Shown here: in pieces, positions 15,617 to 23,368 of the stretch
How the letters are laid out: every line of letters begins with the position of its first letter
How positions within the stretch are numbered: position 1 is the stretch's first letter
Source of the DNA: Bradyrhizobium paxllaeri
GTDB lineage: Bacteria; Pseudomonadota; Alphaproteobacteria; Rhizobiales; Xanthobacteraceae
NCBI RefSeq assembly: GCF_001693515.2
Contig: NZ_CP042968.1
Span: 2,790,001 to 2,854,000 of the forward strand
DNA length: 64,000 bases
Reading direction: 5' to 3'
Notes under the pieces: generated by a model
What the model was told of the DNA's origin: nothing
The model's input: the letters and a program-made list of their open reading frames with translations, nothing else
The model's database searches: none
Made by a program: the position numbers and the translations under genes

Positions 15617-15647
15617 GTACACTTGTGTACGATATCGTAATACGATA
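15617..15647. promoter_or_regulatory. Putative regulon operator, copy 7, plus adjacent 15-bp palindrome
   Basis: GTACACTTGTGTAC (15617-15630) has perfect 6-bp arms and is the cleanest copy. Two bases later a second, unrelated perfect palindrome TATCGTAATACGATA (15633-15647) follows. Both lie between the divergent MDR reductase (start 15598) and MaoC (start 15724) genes, so the pair could control both directions. Confidence 0.65.
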
Positions 15648-15723
15648 GAAAACCGGTCGAAGACAAGAAAGCGTTGCGGCGCAGGCCGTCTTATTCACCC
15701 CGAGATCCAGCAAGAGGCAACAA

Positions 15724-16176
15724 ATGGCGGGGCTCTTCTTCGAACAATTTTCCGTCGGACAGACATTCTCCCATGAAATCCGGCGTACCGTGACCGATAT
15801 GGACAACATCCTGTTCTCGTCGCTGACCTACAATCCGGCGGCCGTGCATATCGACCACGAATACGCCAAGGGCACCGAGTTCGGAAAGCCGCTGATGAAT
15901 TCGATCTTCACGCTCGGCCTGGTCATCGGGTTGTCGGTTCAGGATACGACGCTGGGAACGACCGTCGGCAATCTGGGAATGGAGGACACCAAGTTTCCGC
16001 GCCCGGTATTCGGCGGCGATACGCTGCGCGCAGAAACCAAGGTCGTATCATTGCGCGAAAGCAAGTCCCGTCCGACGCAGGGCATCGTGACGTTCGAGCA
16101 TCGCGGATTCAATCAGCGCGATGAGGAAGTGGTCTACTGCCGCCGGAACGCTCTGATGATGAGGCAACCCAAATGA
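15724..16176 (+). CDS. MaoC-like (R)-hydratase/dehydratase
   Basis: 150 residues, single hotdog domain. The hydratase-2 segment TYNPAAVHIDHEYAK retains Asn-Pro and the catalytic His but has Thr where classical members have Asp (G-D-x-N-P), a feature shared, as I recall, with MaoC proteins that partner CitE-like lyases. GNLGMEDTKFPRPVFGGDTL is the usual second strand region. It would hydrate an enoyl-CoA. Its stop overlaps the next start (ATGA), implying coupled synthesis with the lyase. First gene of a three-gene operon with the CitE-like lyase and an acyl-CoA dehydrogenase. Confidence 0.85.
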   Translation: MAGLFFEQFSVGQTFSHEIRRTVTDMDNILFSSLTYNPAAVHIDHEYAKGTEFGKPLMNSIFTLGLVIGLSVQDTTLGTTVGNLGMEDTKFPRPVFGGDTLRAETKVVSLRESKSRPTQGIVTFEHRGFNQRDEEVVYCRRNALMMRQPK

Positions 16177-17057
16177 GACTGCGCTCGCTTCTGTTCGTGC
16201 CGGCCGACAGCGAACGGAAATACGCCAAGGCCACCGGCGTTGGCGCCGACGCGCTGATCCTTGACCTGGAGGACTCGGTTGCGCCGGGCCGAAAGGCGTT
16301 TGCTCGTGATGCCGTCAAGGCGCTGCTGGGGACCGGCGAAAGAAGGGACTGGTCGTTCCTGGTTCGGATCAACCCGTTCGGCACCGGCCTGACGCTGGAA
16401 GATCTGGCGGCGGTGGTGCGTCCGGGTCTCGACGGCATTCTCATTCCCAAGGTCAACGGCATCGAGGATGTCGATCTCGTCTCGCATTATGCCGACGTGC
16501 TGGAGGTGGCCACGGGCATGACGCCCGGCCACGTCAAGCTGTTGGTCGTCGCCACCGAAACGCCTGCCGCCATGATCGGTTTCAACGGCTATGCGCGCAA
16601 GAACAAGCGTCTGGTGGCGATGACCTGGGGCGCGGAAGATCTGGGCGCCGCACTGGGCGCTCTCACCAACAAGGAAGCGGACGGGAGCTGGACGTTTCCT
16701 TACCAGGTGGCGCGGGCACAATGTTTGTTCGCGGCCGGAGCCGCGGACGCGGCCGCGCTCGAAACGCTGTATGCGGACTTCAGGGATCAGGACGGACTTG
16801 CGGAAAGCTGCAGGATCGCGCGCCGTGACGGATTTGTCGGCCGGATCGCAATCCATCCCGATCAGGTCGCCACCATCAATACCTGCTTCACGCCGTCGGA
16901 CGCTGATCTCGAACATGCGCGCCGTGTCGTCGCCGCATTCGCCGCCAATCCCGAGATCGGAACGGTCGGGATCGACGGCAAGATGTACGACATGCCGCAT
17001 CTGACCGCCGCGCGTCGAACGCTGGCGTCCGTCGGGGAGGGAGGTTTCAATGGATAA
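16173..17057 (+). CDS. CitE-like CoA-ester lyase (HpcH/HpaI family)
   Basis: 294 residues, TIM-barrel CitE superfamily. Conserved features are RSLLFVPADSERKY at the N-terminus (Arg and phosphate/CoA contact), LDLEDSVAPGRK (acidic Mg ligand region), LVRINPFG, LIPKV, ATETPAAM and the TWGAEDLGAALG Asp site. Relatives cleave malyl-, citramalyl- or beta-methylmalyl-CoA in a retro-Claisen/aldol manner. With the preceding MaoC hydratase it could form a hydratase/lyase pair that shortens a chain blocked by a branch at C3, where beta-oxidation stops. Substrate is unproven. Overlaps MaoC by 4 bases and the dehydrogenase by 8. Confidence 0.83.
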   Translation: MRLRSLLFVPADSERKYAKATGVGADALILDLEDSVAPGRKAFARDAVKALLGTGERRDWSFLVRINPFGTGLTLEDLAAVVRPGLDGILIPKVNGIEDVDLVSHYADVLEVATGMTPGHVKLLVVATETPAAMIGFNGYARKNKRLVAMTWGAEDLGAALGALTNKEADGSWTFPYQVARAQCLFAAGAADAAALETLYADFRDQDGLAESCRIARRDGFVGRIAIHPDQVATINTCFTPSDADLEHARRVVAAFAANPEIGTVGIDGKMYDMPHLTAARRTLASVGEGGFNG

Positions 17058-18234
17058 ATCGTTCTCCAATCAGCGCGACGTCCCGGAAGATCATGCCGCC
17101 ATTCGTGACGGCGTTCGCGCCGTCGTCACCCGCTTCGATGACGAATACTGGCTGGCGCGCGACGAGGACGGCGAGTTTCCGCGCGAATTCCACCGCGCGA
17201 TGGCGGATGCCGGCTGGCTCGGCATCACCATGCCGGAGGAATATGGCGGGTCGGGCCTTGGCGTGACCGAGGCCGCCATCATGATGCATGAGGTGGCAAG
17301 CCATGGCGGCGGCATGACGTCGTCGTCCGCCGTGCATATAAATTTGTTTGGCCCGCATCCGATCGTCGTGAAGGGAACGGATGAGCAGAAGCGGCGCTGG
17401 GTTCCGCGGTTGGTTTCGGGTGAAGACCAATGCTGCTTCGGCTTCACCGAACCGGATGCCGGGCTGAACACCACACGCATCAAGACCTTTGCCGAAAAAG
17501 TGCCCGGCGGATATCGCGTCCATGGACAGAAGGTCTGGACCTCGACGGCGCAGGTGGCCAACAAGATCATGCTGCTGACGCGGACCACCAAGTTCGAGGA
17601 CTGCAAGCGGCCGACCGACGGCATCACCATCTTCTACACCGATCTCGATCGCTCCAAGATCGAAGTCCGCCGCATTCCAAAGATGGGCCGCAAGGCGGTG
17701 GATTCCAATGCCATTTTCATCGACGGACTGTTCATTCCGGAAGCGGACCGGATCGGCGAGGAGGGCAAGGGTTTCTCCTACATCCTTCACAGCCTCAATC
17801 CCGAGCGGATCCTGATCGCGGTCGAGGCGATCGGGATCGGGCAGGACGCGCTGCGCCGGGCGGCGCGTTACGCGCGGGAGCGCATCGTGTTCGATCGTCC
17901 GATCGGTCAGAACCAGGGCATACAGCACCCGCTGGCGGAACGCTGGATGTATCTAGAGGCGGCATGGCAGATGGCGACGCGCGCCGCCTGGCTCTACGAC
18001 AACGGCAGGCCGTGCGGGGCCGAAGCCAACAGCGCGAAGTTTCTCGGCGCTCGCGCCGGTCACGATGCGGCCTGGCAGGCCATCATGACCCATGGCGGTT
18101 TCGGCTACGCCAAGGAGTATCATGTCGAGCGGCTGTTTCGCGAAGTCTCGATTACCCGCCTTGCGCCGATCACGGAGCAACTGATCCTGAGCTTCATCGC
18201 CGAGAAGGTGCTCGACTTGCCGAAAAGCTATTGA
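17050..18234 (+). CDS. Acyl-CoA dehydrogenase, first of three
   Basis: 394 residues with complete ACAD architecture: N-terminal helices (MPEEYGGSGLG), FAD/acyl contact segment CCFGFTEPDAGLNTTRI, middle beta domain and C-terminal four-helix bundle with THGGFGYAKEYHVER. No YEGT glutamate is present near the C-terminus (ITRLAPITEQ); instead a Glu is found in SLNPERILIA, the location of the catalytic base in isovaleryl- and long-chain-type enzymes, suggesting a branched or bulky substrate. Start ATG overlaps the lyase stop by 8 bases. FAD-dependent alpha,beta-desaturation of an acyl-CoA with electrons passed to ETF. Confidence 0.9.
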   Translation: MDKSFSNQRDVPEDHAAIRDGVRAVVTRFDDEYWLARDEDGEFPREFHRAMADAGWLGITMPEEYGGSGLGVTEAAIMMHEVASHGGGMTSSSAVHINLFGPHPIVVKGTDEQKRRWVPRLVSGEDQCCFGFTEPDAGLNTTRIKTFAEKVPGGYRVHGQKVWTSTAQVANKIMLLTRTTKFEDCKRPTDGITIFYTDLDRSKIEVRRIPKMGRKAVDSNAIFIDGLFIPEADRIGEEGKGFSYILHSLNPERILIAVEAIGIGQDALRRAARYARERIVFDRPIGQNQGIQHPLAERWMYLEAAWQMATRAAWLYDNGRPCGAEANSAKFLGARAGHDAAWQAIMTHGGFGYAKEYHVERLFREVSITRLAPITEQLILSFIAEKVLDLPKSY

Positions 18235-18249
18235 TCGGCGGCGTCCCCG

Positions 18250-19395
18250 TCAGAGGTTGCGCGAAATCAGCTCGCGCATGATCTCCGACGTCCCGCCATA
18301 GATGCGCAGCACGCGCGCATCGGCAAACAGACGGCAGATCTCGTATTCGCGCATGAAGCCGTAACCGCCGAAGAACTGCAGGCACTGATCGACCAGGCGG
18401 CCATGCATCTCGGTGGTCCAAAGCTTTGCGGTCGAAGCCGCATAGGTCGTGAGCTCGCCGCGAACGTGGTCGCGCAGGCACTGGTCGACATAGGCCCATC
18501 CGACCGCAAGATCGGCCTTCAGATCGGCCAGCCTGAACCGCGTGTTCTGAAACGTTCCGATCGGCTGTCCGAACGCCTTGCGCTCTCCGACATAATTCTT
18601 GGTGATGTCGAACGCCTTCTGCGCGGCGGCGATCGAATGCAGCGCGATCGTCAACCGCTCCTGCGGCAGCTCGCTCATCAGCGCGGCCATGGCGCCGCCT
18701 TCCGAGCCGAGCAGGTTTTCGATGGGAACGCGGACCTGGTCGAAGAACAGTTCTGAGGTATCGGAGGAGAGATGGCCGAGCTTGTCGAGGTTGCGGCCGT
18801 GCCGGAAGCCGGCGCGATCGGTCTCGACCAGCACGAGGCTCATGCCACGCGATCCGCCGTCCGGGTTAGTTCTGACAACCACGATGACGAGATCACACAT
18901 CTGGCCATTCGAGATGAAGGTCTTCTGGCCGGAGATGGCGTATTCATCGCCTTCCCGAACGGCGCGGGTGCGAATGCCCTGCAGGTCGCTGCCGGTGCCG
19001 GGCTCGGTCATCGCGATGGCGCAGACGGTCTCTCCGGCGACCATGCGCGGCAGCCATTTCTTCTTCTGCTCCTCGGTGCCGTAATGCAGCACATAACCGC
19101 AGCAGACGTCGCTGTGCACTGAAAAGTCGGTCGCCGGGCCTGCAAAGCCGGAATAGGCGAGCTCTTCGATGACGACGGCGTTGTGACGGAAATCACCGCC
19201 GATCCCGCCATATTGTTCCGGCACCTGGGGGCAGAGCAGGCCGGCCTGGCCGGCGGCCGGCCACAGGGCGCGGTCGATGATTCCGGCTTTTTCCCATTCC
19301 TGAAAGTGCGGCTGTATCCTGGCTGCGGCAAAGCGGCGAACGCTTTCGCGCAACAGGGCGTGCTCTTCGTCGAATACCGGGCGGTTTTGCAGCAT
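18250..19395 (-). CDS. Acyl-CoA dehydrogenase, second (long-chain-type)
   Basis: 381 residues. CAIAMTEPGTGSDLQGI binds the FAD/acyl chain, KTFISNGQMCD follows, and the C-terminus has FFGGYGFMREYEI and IYGGTSEIM as in long-chain/branched ACADs. The catalytic Glu is expected in ELPQERL. ATG 19395 is preferred; the frame is open to 19569 only through overlap with BKACE. Last gene of the minus-strand operon that begins at 23239 and also contains the BadH- and BadI-like genes, so it probably acts on a later, ring-opened acyl-CoA. Confidence 0.9.
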   Translation of the reverse strand: MLQNRPVFDEEHALLRESVRRFAAARIQPHFQEWEKAGIIDRALWPAAGQAGLLCPQVPEQYGGIGGDFRHNAVVIEELAYSGFAGPATDFSVHSDVCCGYVLHYGTEEQKKKWLPRMVAGETVCAIAMTEPGTGSDLQGIRTRAVREGDEYAISGQKTFISNGQMCDLVIVVVRTNPDGGSRGMSLVLVETDRAGFRHGRNLDKLGHLSSDTSELFFDQVRVPIENLLGSEGGAMAALMSELPQERLTIALHSIAAAQKAFDITKNYVGERKAFGQPIGTFQNTRFRLADLKADLAVGWAYVDQCLRDHVRGELTTYAASTAKLWTTEMHGRLVDQCLQFFGGYGFMREYEICRLFADARVLRIYGGTSEIMRELISRNL

Positions 19396-19418
19396 GTCCG
19401 TCGTGCCGTAGGTTGAAG

Positions 19419-20348
19419 CTAGAAGGCGACCTTGTCGCCGCCCTTGAGCTGAAGGATTTCGCGCGCCTCGTCCGGAGTGGCGATCTCCAGTCCAAGGCCT
19501 TCGATGATCTTGCGGACTTGAGTCACCTGTTCGGCATTGGTCTGGGCGAGGCGGCCCGCGCCAATCCATAGGCTGTCTTCAAGCCCGACCCGGACGTTCC
19601 CGCCCATCGAGGCCGCCATCGCAGCGACCTGCATCTGGGCGCGGCCGGCGCCGAGAACCGACCAGCGGTAGTTGTCGCCGAACAGGCGGTCGGCCGTCCG
19701 CTTCATGTGCATCACGTCATCCGCGTGCGAGCCGATGCCGCCAAGGAGCCCGAAGCAGGTCTGGATGAACAGCGGCGCCTTGACGAGGCCTTCGGTCCAG
19801 AAATAGTGCAGGTTATAGAGGTGGCTGGTGTCGTAGCATTCGAACTCGTAGCGCGCGCCCGAGCCGTTCAGCGTCTCCAGCGCATAGCGGATATCCCTAA
19901 ACGAGTTTCGGAATACGAGATCGTGGGAGCCCTCCAGCATCTGCGGCTCCCAGTCGTGCTTGAACGACTTGTAGCGTTTCAGCATCGGGAATAGGCCGAA
20001 ATTCATCGAGCCCATGTTGAGGCTCGCGACTTCCGGCTTCCAGGTGGCGGCCGGCCGCACGCGCTCCTCGACGGTCATGTAGGGCGATCCGCCGGTCGTC
20101 AGATTCACGACGACGTTCGAACTCTGCTTGATGACGCGCAGGAACGGTTCGAACGCCTCCGGCGATTGATCCGGCCGCCCATCGACCGGATTGCGCGCAT
20201 GGAGATGAACGATCGCGGCCCCCGCCGCCGCCGCGCCGAGCGCGGACTCGGCGATCTCGGCAGGCGTCACCGGCAAATGCGGCGACATCGAGGGCGTGTG
20301 GATCGATCCGGTAACCGCGCAGGAAATGATGACCTTGTGCGATGCCAT
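19419..20348 (-). CDS. BKACE family beta-keto acid cleavage enzyme (DUF849)
   Basis: 309 residues of the BKACE TIM-barrel family. The Zn-binding motif HLHARNP (His48, His50), the conserved ISCAVTGS opening and the GLEDSLW loop near the C-terminus with the Glu-Asp pair are all present. Founding members condense a beta-keto acid with acetyl-CoA to give acetoacetate and a new acyl-CoA. Location 40 bases downstream of the BadI-like ring hydrolase suggests a beta-keto intermediate arises from the opened ring or branched pimelyl chain. The specific substrate is unknown, as it is for most of the family. Confidence 0.88.
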   Translation of the reverse strand: MASHKVIISCAVTGSIHTPSMSPHLPVTPAEIAESALGAAAAGAAIVHLHARNPVDGRPDQSPEAFEPFLRVIKQSSNVVVNLTTGGSPYMTVEERVRPAATWKPEVASLNMGSMNFGLFPMLKRYKSFKHDWEPQMLEGSHDLVFRNSFRDIRYALETLNGSGARYEFECYDTSHLYNLHYFWTEGLVKAPLFIQTCFGLLGGIGSHADDVMHMKRTADRLFGDNYRWSVLGAGRAQMQVAAMAASMGGNVRVGLEDSLWIGAGRLAQTNAEQVTQVRKIIEGLGLEIATPDEAREILQLKGGDKVAF

Positions 20349-20387
20349 GATCCCTCTCTCAACTTGCGATTCCGACGTCAGCGACCG

Positions 20388-21182
20388 TCAGGACACGAAC
20401 TTGTGGAAGTCCGGTTCGCGCTTTTCGTTGAAGGCGGAGACACCTTCCTTTGATTCAGCAGTGTCATAGAACATTTTCACCGCGTGAAGGGCAAAGTTGC
20501 TGATGCCGCGGATGTTGTCTGAATCGGCGTTGAAGGAACGCTTCGCCAGCGCGATGGCGGTCGGCGATCGTTGCGCCAGCTTGTCGGTCCAGTCCTTGAC
20601 GGCGGCGTCGAGCTGCGCTGCGGGGACGACCTTGTTGACCAGGCCCATCTCGCGGGCCTGCTCGGCGGTGTAGCGATCGTTGATGAACCAGATCTCGCGG
20701 GCCTTCTTGTCACCGACATGGCGGGCAAGAAAGGCCGTACCCCAGCCGGCGTCGACCGATCCGACTTTCGGACCGACCTGTCCGAACTGGGCGGTGTCGG
20801 CCGCAATGGTGAGGTCGCAGAGCGTGGCAAGCACATTGCCGCCGCCGATGGCAAAGCCATTGACGCGGGCGATCACCGGCTTCGGCACATCGCGGATTAG
20901 GCCCTGCAGTTCATCGATCGGCAGTCCCACCACGCCGCGGCCATCATACTGGCCCTCATGCGCCGATTGATCGCCGCCGGTACAGAACGCCTTCTCGCCG
21001 GCGCCGGTCAGGACGATGCTGGCGACCTGCCGATCGTTGGCGGCGAGATGGAAGGCCTGGATCAGTTCCTCCAATGTCTGTCCGCGGAACGCGTTGTAGA
21101 CTTTTGGACGGTTGATGATGATCCACGCCGCGCGGTCGCGAACTTCATAGATGACGTCGGTAAATTGCTTTGGATCGGTCAT
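20388..21182 (-). CDS. badI: 2-ketocyclohexanecarboxyl-CoA hydrolase (BadI-like)
   Basis: 264 residues of the crotonase family with a close resemblance to Rhodopseudomonas BadI: AWIIINRPKVYNAFRG, AFCTGGDQSAHEGQYDGRG, DVPKPVIARVNGFAIGGGN and GQVGPKVGSVDAGWGTAFLAR are all BadI-like; MenB shares the TGGDQ and VGSxDxG elements but aromatises rather than cleaves. The enzyme hydrolyses the 2-ketocyclohexane ring CoA ester to pimelyl-CoA or a substituted pimelyl-CoA. It follows the BadH-like dehydrogenase, as in the Rhodopseudomonas bad cluster. Naphthoate-synthase function is the only serious alternative and does not fit the neighbours. Confidence 0.85.
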   Translation of the reverse strand: MTDPKQFTDVIYEVRDRAAWIIINRPKVYNAFRGQTLEELIQAFHLAANDRQVASIVLTGAGEKAFCTGGDQSAHEGQYDGRGVVGLPIDELQGLIRDVPKPVIARVNGFAIGGGNVLATLCDLTIAADTAQFGQVGPKVGSVDAGWGTAFLARHVGDKKAREIWFINDRYTAEQAREMGLVNKVVPAAQLDAAVKDWTDKLAQRSPTAIALAKRSFNADSDNIRGISNFALHAVKMFYDTAESKEGVSAFNEKREPDFHKFVS

Positions 21183-21200
21183 GGCATTTCCTCGCGCGGG

Positions 21201-21959
21201 TTAGATCATGTTCATTCCGCCGGACACCGAAATGGTCTGTCCGGTGATGTATTTTCCATCGTCAGAGGCGAGCATGGCAACGATCCCGCCATAGTCTTCC
21301 GGCTCGCCCATCCGCCGCAGCGGGATTCCCCTGACCATCGCGTCCTTCCATTTGACGGCTTGCTCGCCTTCGCCAAGGACGGTGGCCATCATCGGCGTGT
21401 TGGTTGGGCCTGGGCAGATGGCGTTGAGCAGGACGTTCTTGCGCGCCAGTTCGCGGGCGAGTGATTTCGTGAAGGAGATCAGCCCGCCCTTGCAGGCGGA
21501 GTAGACAGCTTCGTCGCTGGTTCCGACCCGTGCCGCATCGGAAGCGATGTTGACGATCCTTCCGCCGCCGCGTTCGGCCATCAGGGGCGCAACCGCCTTG
21601 TGGGTGTTGAGCGGACCATAGAGATTGATGCGGATGATCTTGTCCCAGAGCTCCTTGTCGGTCTTCAGGAACGGCATCGGCCGGTCCCAGCCGGCATTGT
21701 TGACCAGTAGCCAGATCGGGCCGAGCTCGGCTTCCACCTTGGCCACGGCTTCGCCGACGGAGGCGGCATCTCCGACATCCACCGCATAGGTCTTGATGAC
21801 CGCCTGCGGCGCGAGCTTGGCGGTTTCTTCGCCGGCTTGCGGGTTGATGTCGAACACCGCGACCTTGCAACCTTCCTCGGCGAGGCGCAGCGTCAGCCCA
21901 CGGCCGATTCCCTGTCCGCCGCCGGTGACGACGGCTACTTTTCCAGATAGGCCCTTCAA
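21201..21959 (-). CDS. badH: 2-hydroxycyclohexanecarboxyl-CoA dehydrogenase (BadH-like SDR)
   Basis: 252 residues. GGGQGIG (residues 13-19), NNAGWD, Ser140 in NIASDAARVG, Tyr153 and Lys157 in VYSACKGG form a complete classical SDR site. The block NNAGWD...NIASDAARVGTSDEAVY is a strong match to what I recall of BadH from Rhodopseudomonas palustris. It oxidises the 2-hydroxy ring CoA ester to the 2-keto ester, the substrate of the BadI-like enzyme encoded 18 bases downstream. A 98-base gap separates it from the acyl-CoA dehydrogenase upstream. Confidence 0.85.
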   Translation of the reverse strand: MKGLSGKVAVVTGGGQGIGRGLTLRLAEEGCKVAVFDINPQAGEETAKLAPQAVIKTYAVDVGDAASVGEAVAKVEAELGPIWLLVNNAGWDRPMPFLKTDKELWDKIIRINLYGPLNTHKAVAPLMAERGGGRIVNIASDAARVGTSDEAVYSACKGGLISFTKSLARELARKNVLLNAICPGPTNTPMMATVLGEGEQAVKWKDAMVRGIPLRRMGEPEDYGGIVAMLASDDGKYITGQTISVSGGMNMI

Positions 21960-22057
21960 CGCAAACCTCCCTTGTCGCTTGTCATTGTTGTTGGCGCGCG
22001 CGGCCCGATCAAGCCGGAATATGATGCTGCCGGTGCAGCGCGCACGCGGCGTTCAGC

Positions 22058-23239
22058 TCACGAGACCGCGCCGTTCTTCTGCAGCGCAAATCCGTGCTGC
22101 GAATACATCTGCCGCGCGATGATTGTCTTCATGATCTCGATCGAACCTCCGGCGATTTTTACGATCCTTGCGTCCGCATAGGCCCGCGCAATCGGGTATT
22201 CCCACATGTATCCCCAGCCGCCGAATAGCTGCAGGCACTCATCCACCGTTTCGCAGTGAAGCTCGGAGGTGAACATCTTTGCCATCGCGGCGTCCACGGG
22301 ATCGAGCTTGCCTTCCATGAACAGCGAGATGCATTTGTCGGTGAAGACACGGGCGACGGCCGCCTTGGTCCTGAGATCGGCCAGCTTGAACTGGGTGTTC
22401 TGGAAATCGGCAATCTTCTGGCCGAACGCGCTGCGCTCGGCGGTATATCGCAACGTCCAGTCGATCACCGTTTCCGTGACCGTTGCCGAACGGATTGCCT
22501 GGGCGAGCCGCTCCTGCGACAGCTTGGTCATCATCTGGGCAAATCCTTTGCCCTCCTTGCCAAGCAGGTTGCTTGCGGGAATGCGGACATTGTCGAAGAA
22601 CAGCTCCGACGTATCCTGCGCCTTCATGCCGAGCTTCTCCAGATTCCGGCCGCGCTTGAAACCGGGCCGGTCGCTCTCGACGATAAACAGCGTAACGCCT
22701 TTTGCTCCGGCATGGCTGTCGGTCTTGGTCGCCAGCACGACGAAGTCGCAAAGCTGGCCGTTGGAAATGAACACCTTCTGGCCGTTGATGACAAAATCGT
22801 CGCCGTCACGCACAGCGCGGGTCCGGATTGCCTTGAGATCGCTGCCGGCATGAGGTTCGGTCATGCCGAGCGATCCGATCGCTTCGCCCGACACCATCTT
22901 GGGCAGCCATTTGCGCTTTTGTGCCTCGGTACCGAAGGACAGAAGATATGTCGCGACGAGATCGGTATGGATCAGAAAGCCGGGCCCGCTGGCGCCGGAC
23001 CGCCACAACTCCTCGAATACGACGACGTCAAAGAGGTAATCCAGTCCCATCCCGCCATATTCCTCGGGCACCGTGCAGCAGAGCAGTCCGGCCGCGCCGG
23101 CCTTGAGCCACAGCTCGCGCGGAACGATGCCGTCCTCTTCCCATTTGGCGTGGAAGGGCACGATCTCGCGATCGACGAAGCGCCGGACCGTTTCCCGGAA
23201 AATTTCATGTTCCTCGCGAAAGATCGTGCGCTCGATCAT
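22058..23239 (-). CDS. Acyl-CoA dehydrogenase, third (long-chain-type, operon leader)
   Basis: 393 residues. GSLGMTEPHAGSDLKAI, GQKVFISNGQLCD, KLSQERLAQAI (probable catalytic Glu, as in long-chain enzymes) and LFGGWGYMWEYPIARAYADARI mark a long-chain-type ACAD. The GGSIEIM near the C-terminus shows that the medium-chain YEGT Glu is absent. As first gene of the operon with badH and badI analogues it is placed to desaturate the cyclohexane ring CoA ester (an AliB-type step), though AliB orthology is not shown. ATG 23239 is chosen; TTG 23245 is possible. A regulon operator lies 27 bases upstream. Confidence 0.9.
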   Translation of the reverse strand: MIERTIFREEHEIFRETVRRFVDREIVPFHAKWEEDGIVPRELWLKAGAAGLLCCTVPEEYGGMGLDYLFDVVVFEELWRSGASGPGFLIHTDLVATYLLSFGTEAQKRKWLPKMVSGEAIGSLGMTEPHAGSDLKAIRTRAVRDGDDFVINGQKVFISNGQLCDFVVLATKTDSHAGAKGVTLFIVESDRPGFKRGRNLEKLGMKAQDTSELFFDNVRIPASNLLGKEGKGFAQMMTKLSQERLAQAIRSATVTETVIDWTLRYTAERSAFGQKIADFQNTQFKLADLRTKAAVARVFTDKCISLFMEGKLDPVDAAMAKMFTSELHCETVDECLQLFGGWGYMWEYPIARAYADARIVKIAGGSIEIMKTIIARQMYSQHGFALQKNGAVS

Positions 23240-23265
23240 TGTCAAAACGCGTCCTGTCTGATTTA

Positions 23266-23344
23266 GTTTGCTAGTGTACCATTATCGAGATCGGTATACA
23301 ATGCAAGACTTGCGCTGCGCAAGCACGATAGTACACCAACGAAC
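23266..23344. promoter_or_regulatory. Putative regulon operators, copies 8 and 9
   Basis: GTTTGCTAGTGTAC (23266-23279, 11 of 14) lies close to the minus-strand operon and GTACACCAACGAAC (23331-23344, 10 of 14) 25 bases before the plus-strand enoyl-CoA hydratase. In the first the right half TAGTGTAC is intact, in the second the left half GTACAC. Each divergent unit therefore has its own copy. Confidence 0.5.
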
Positions 23345-23368
23345 GGTAACTCAAGCGACGAGGAAACG

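Noticed and set aside
20388..21182. Naphthoate synthase MenB
   Set aside because: Shared motifs exist, but no menaquinone genes are nearby and the BadH-like partner and BadI-specific stretches argue for ring hydrolysis.
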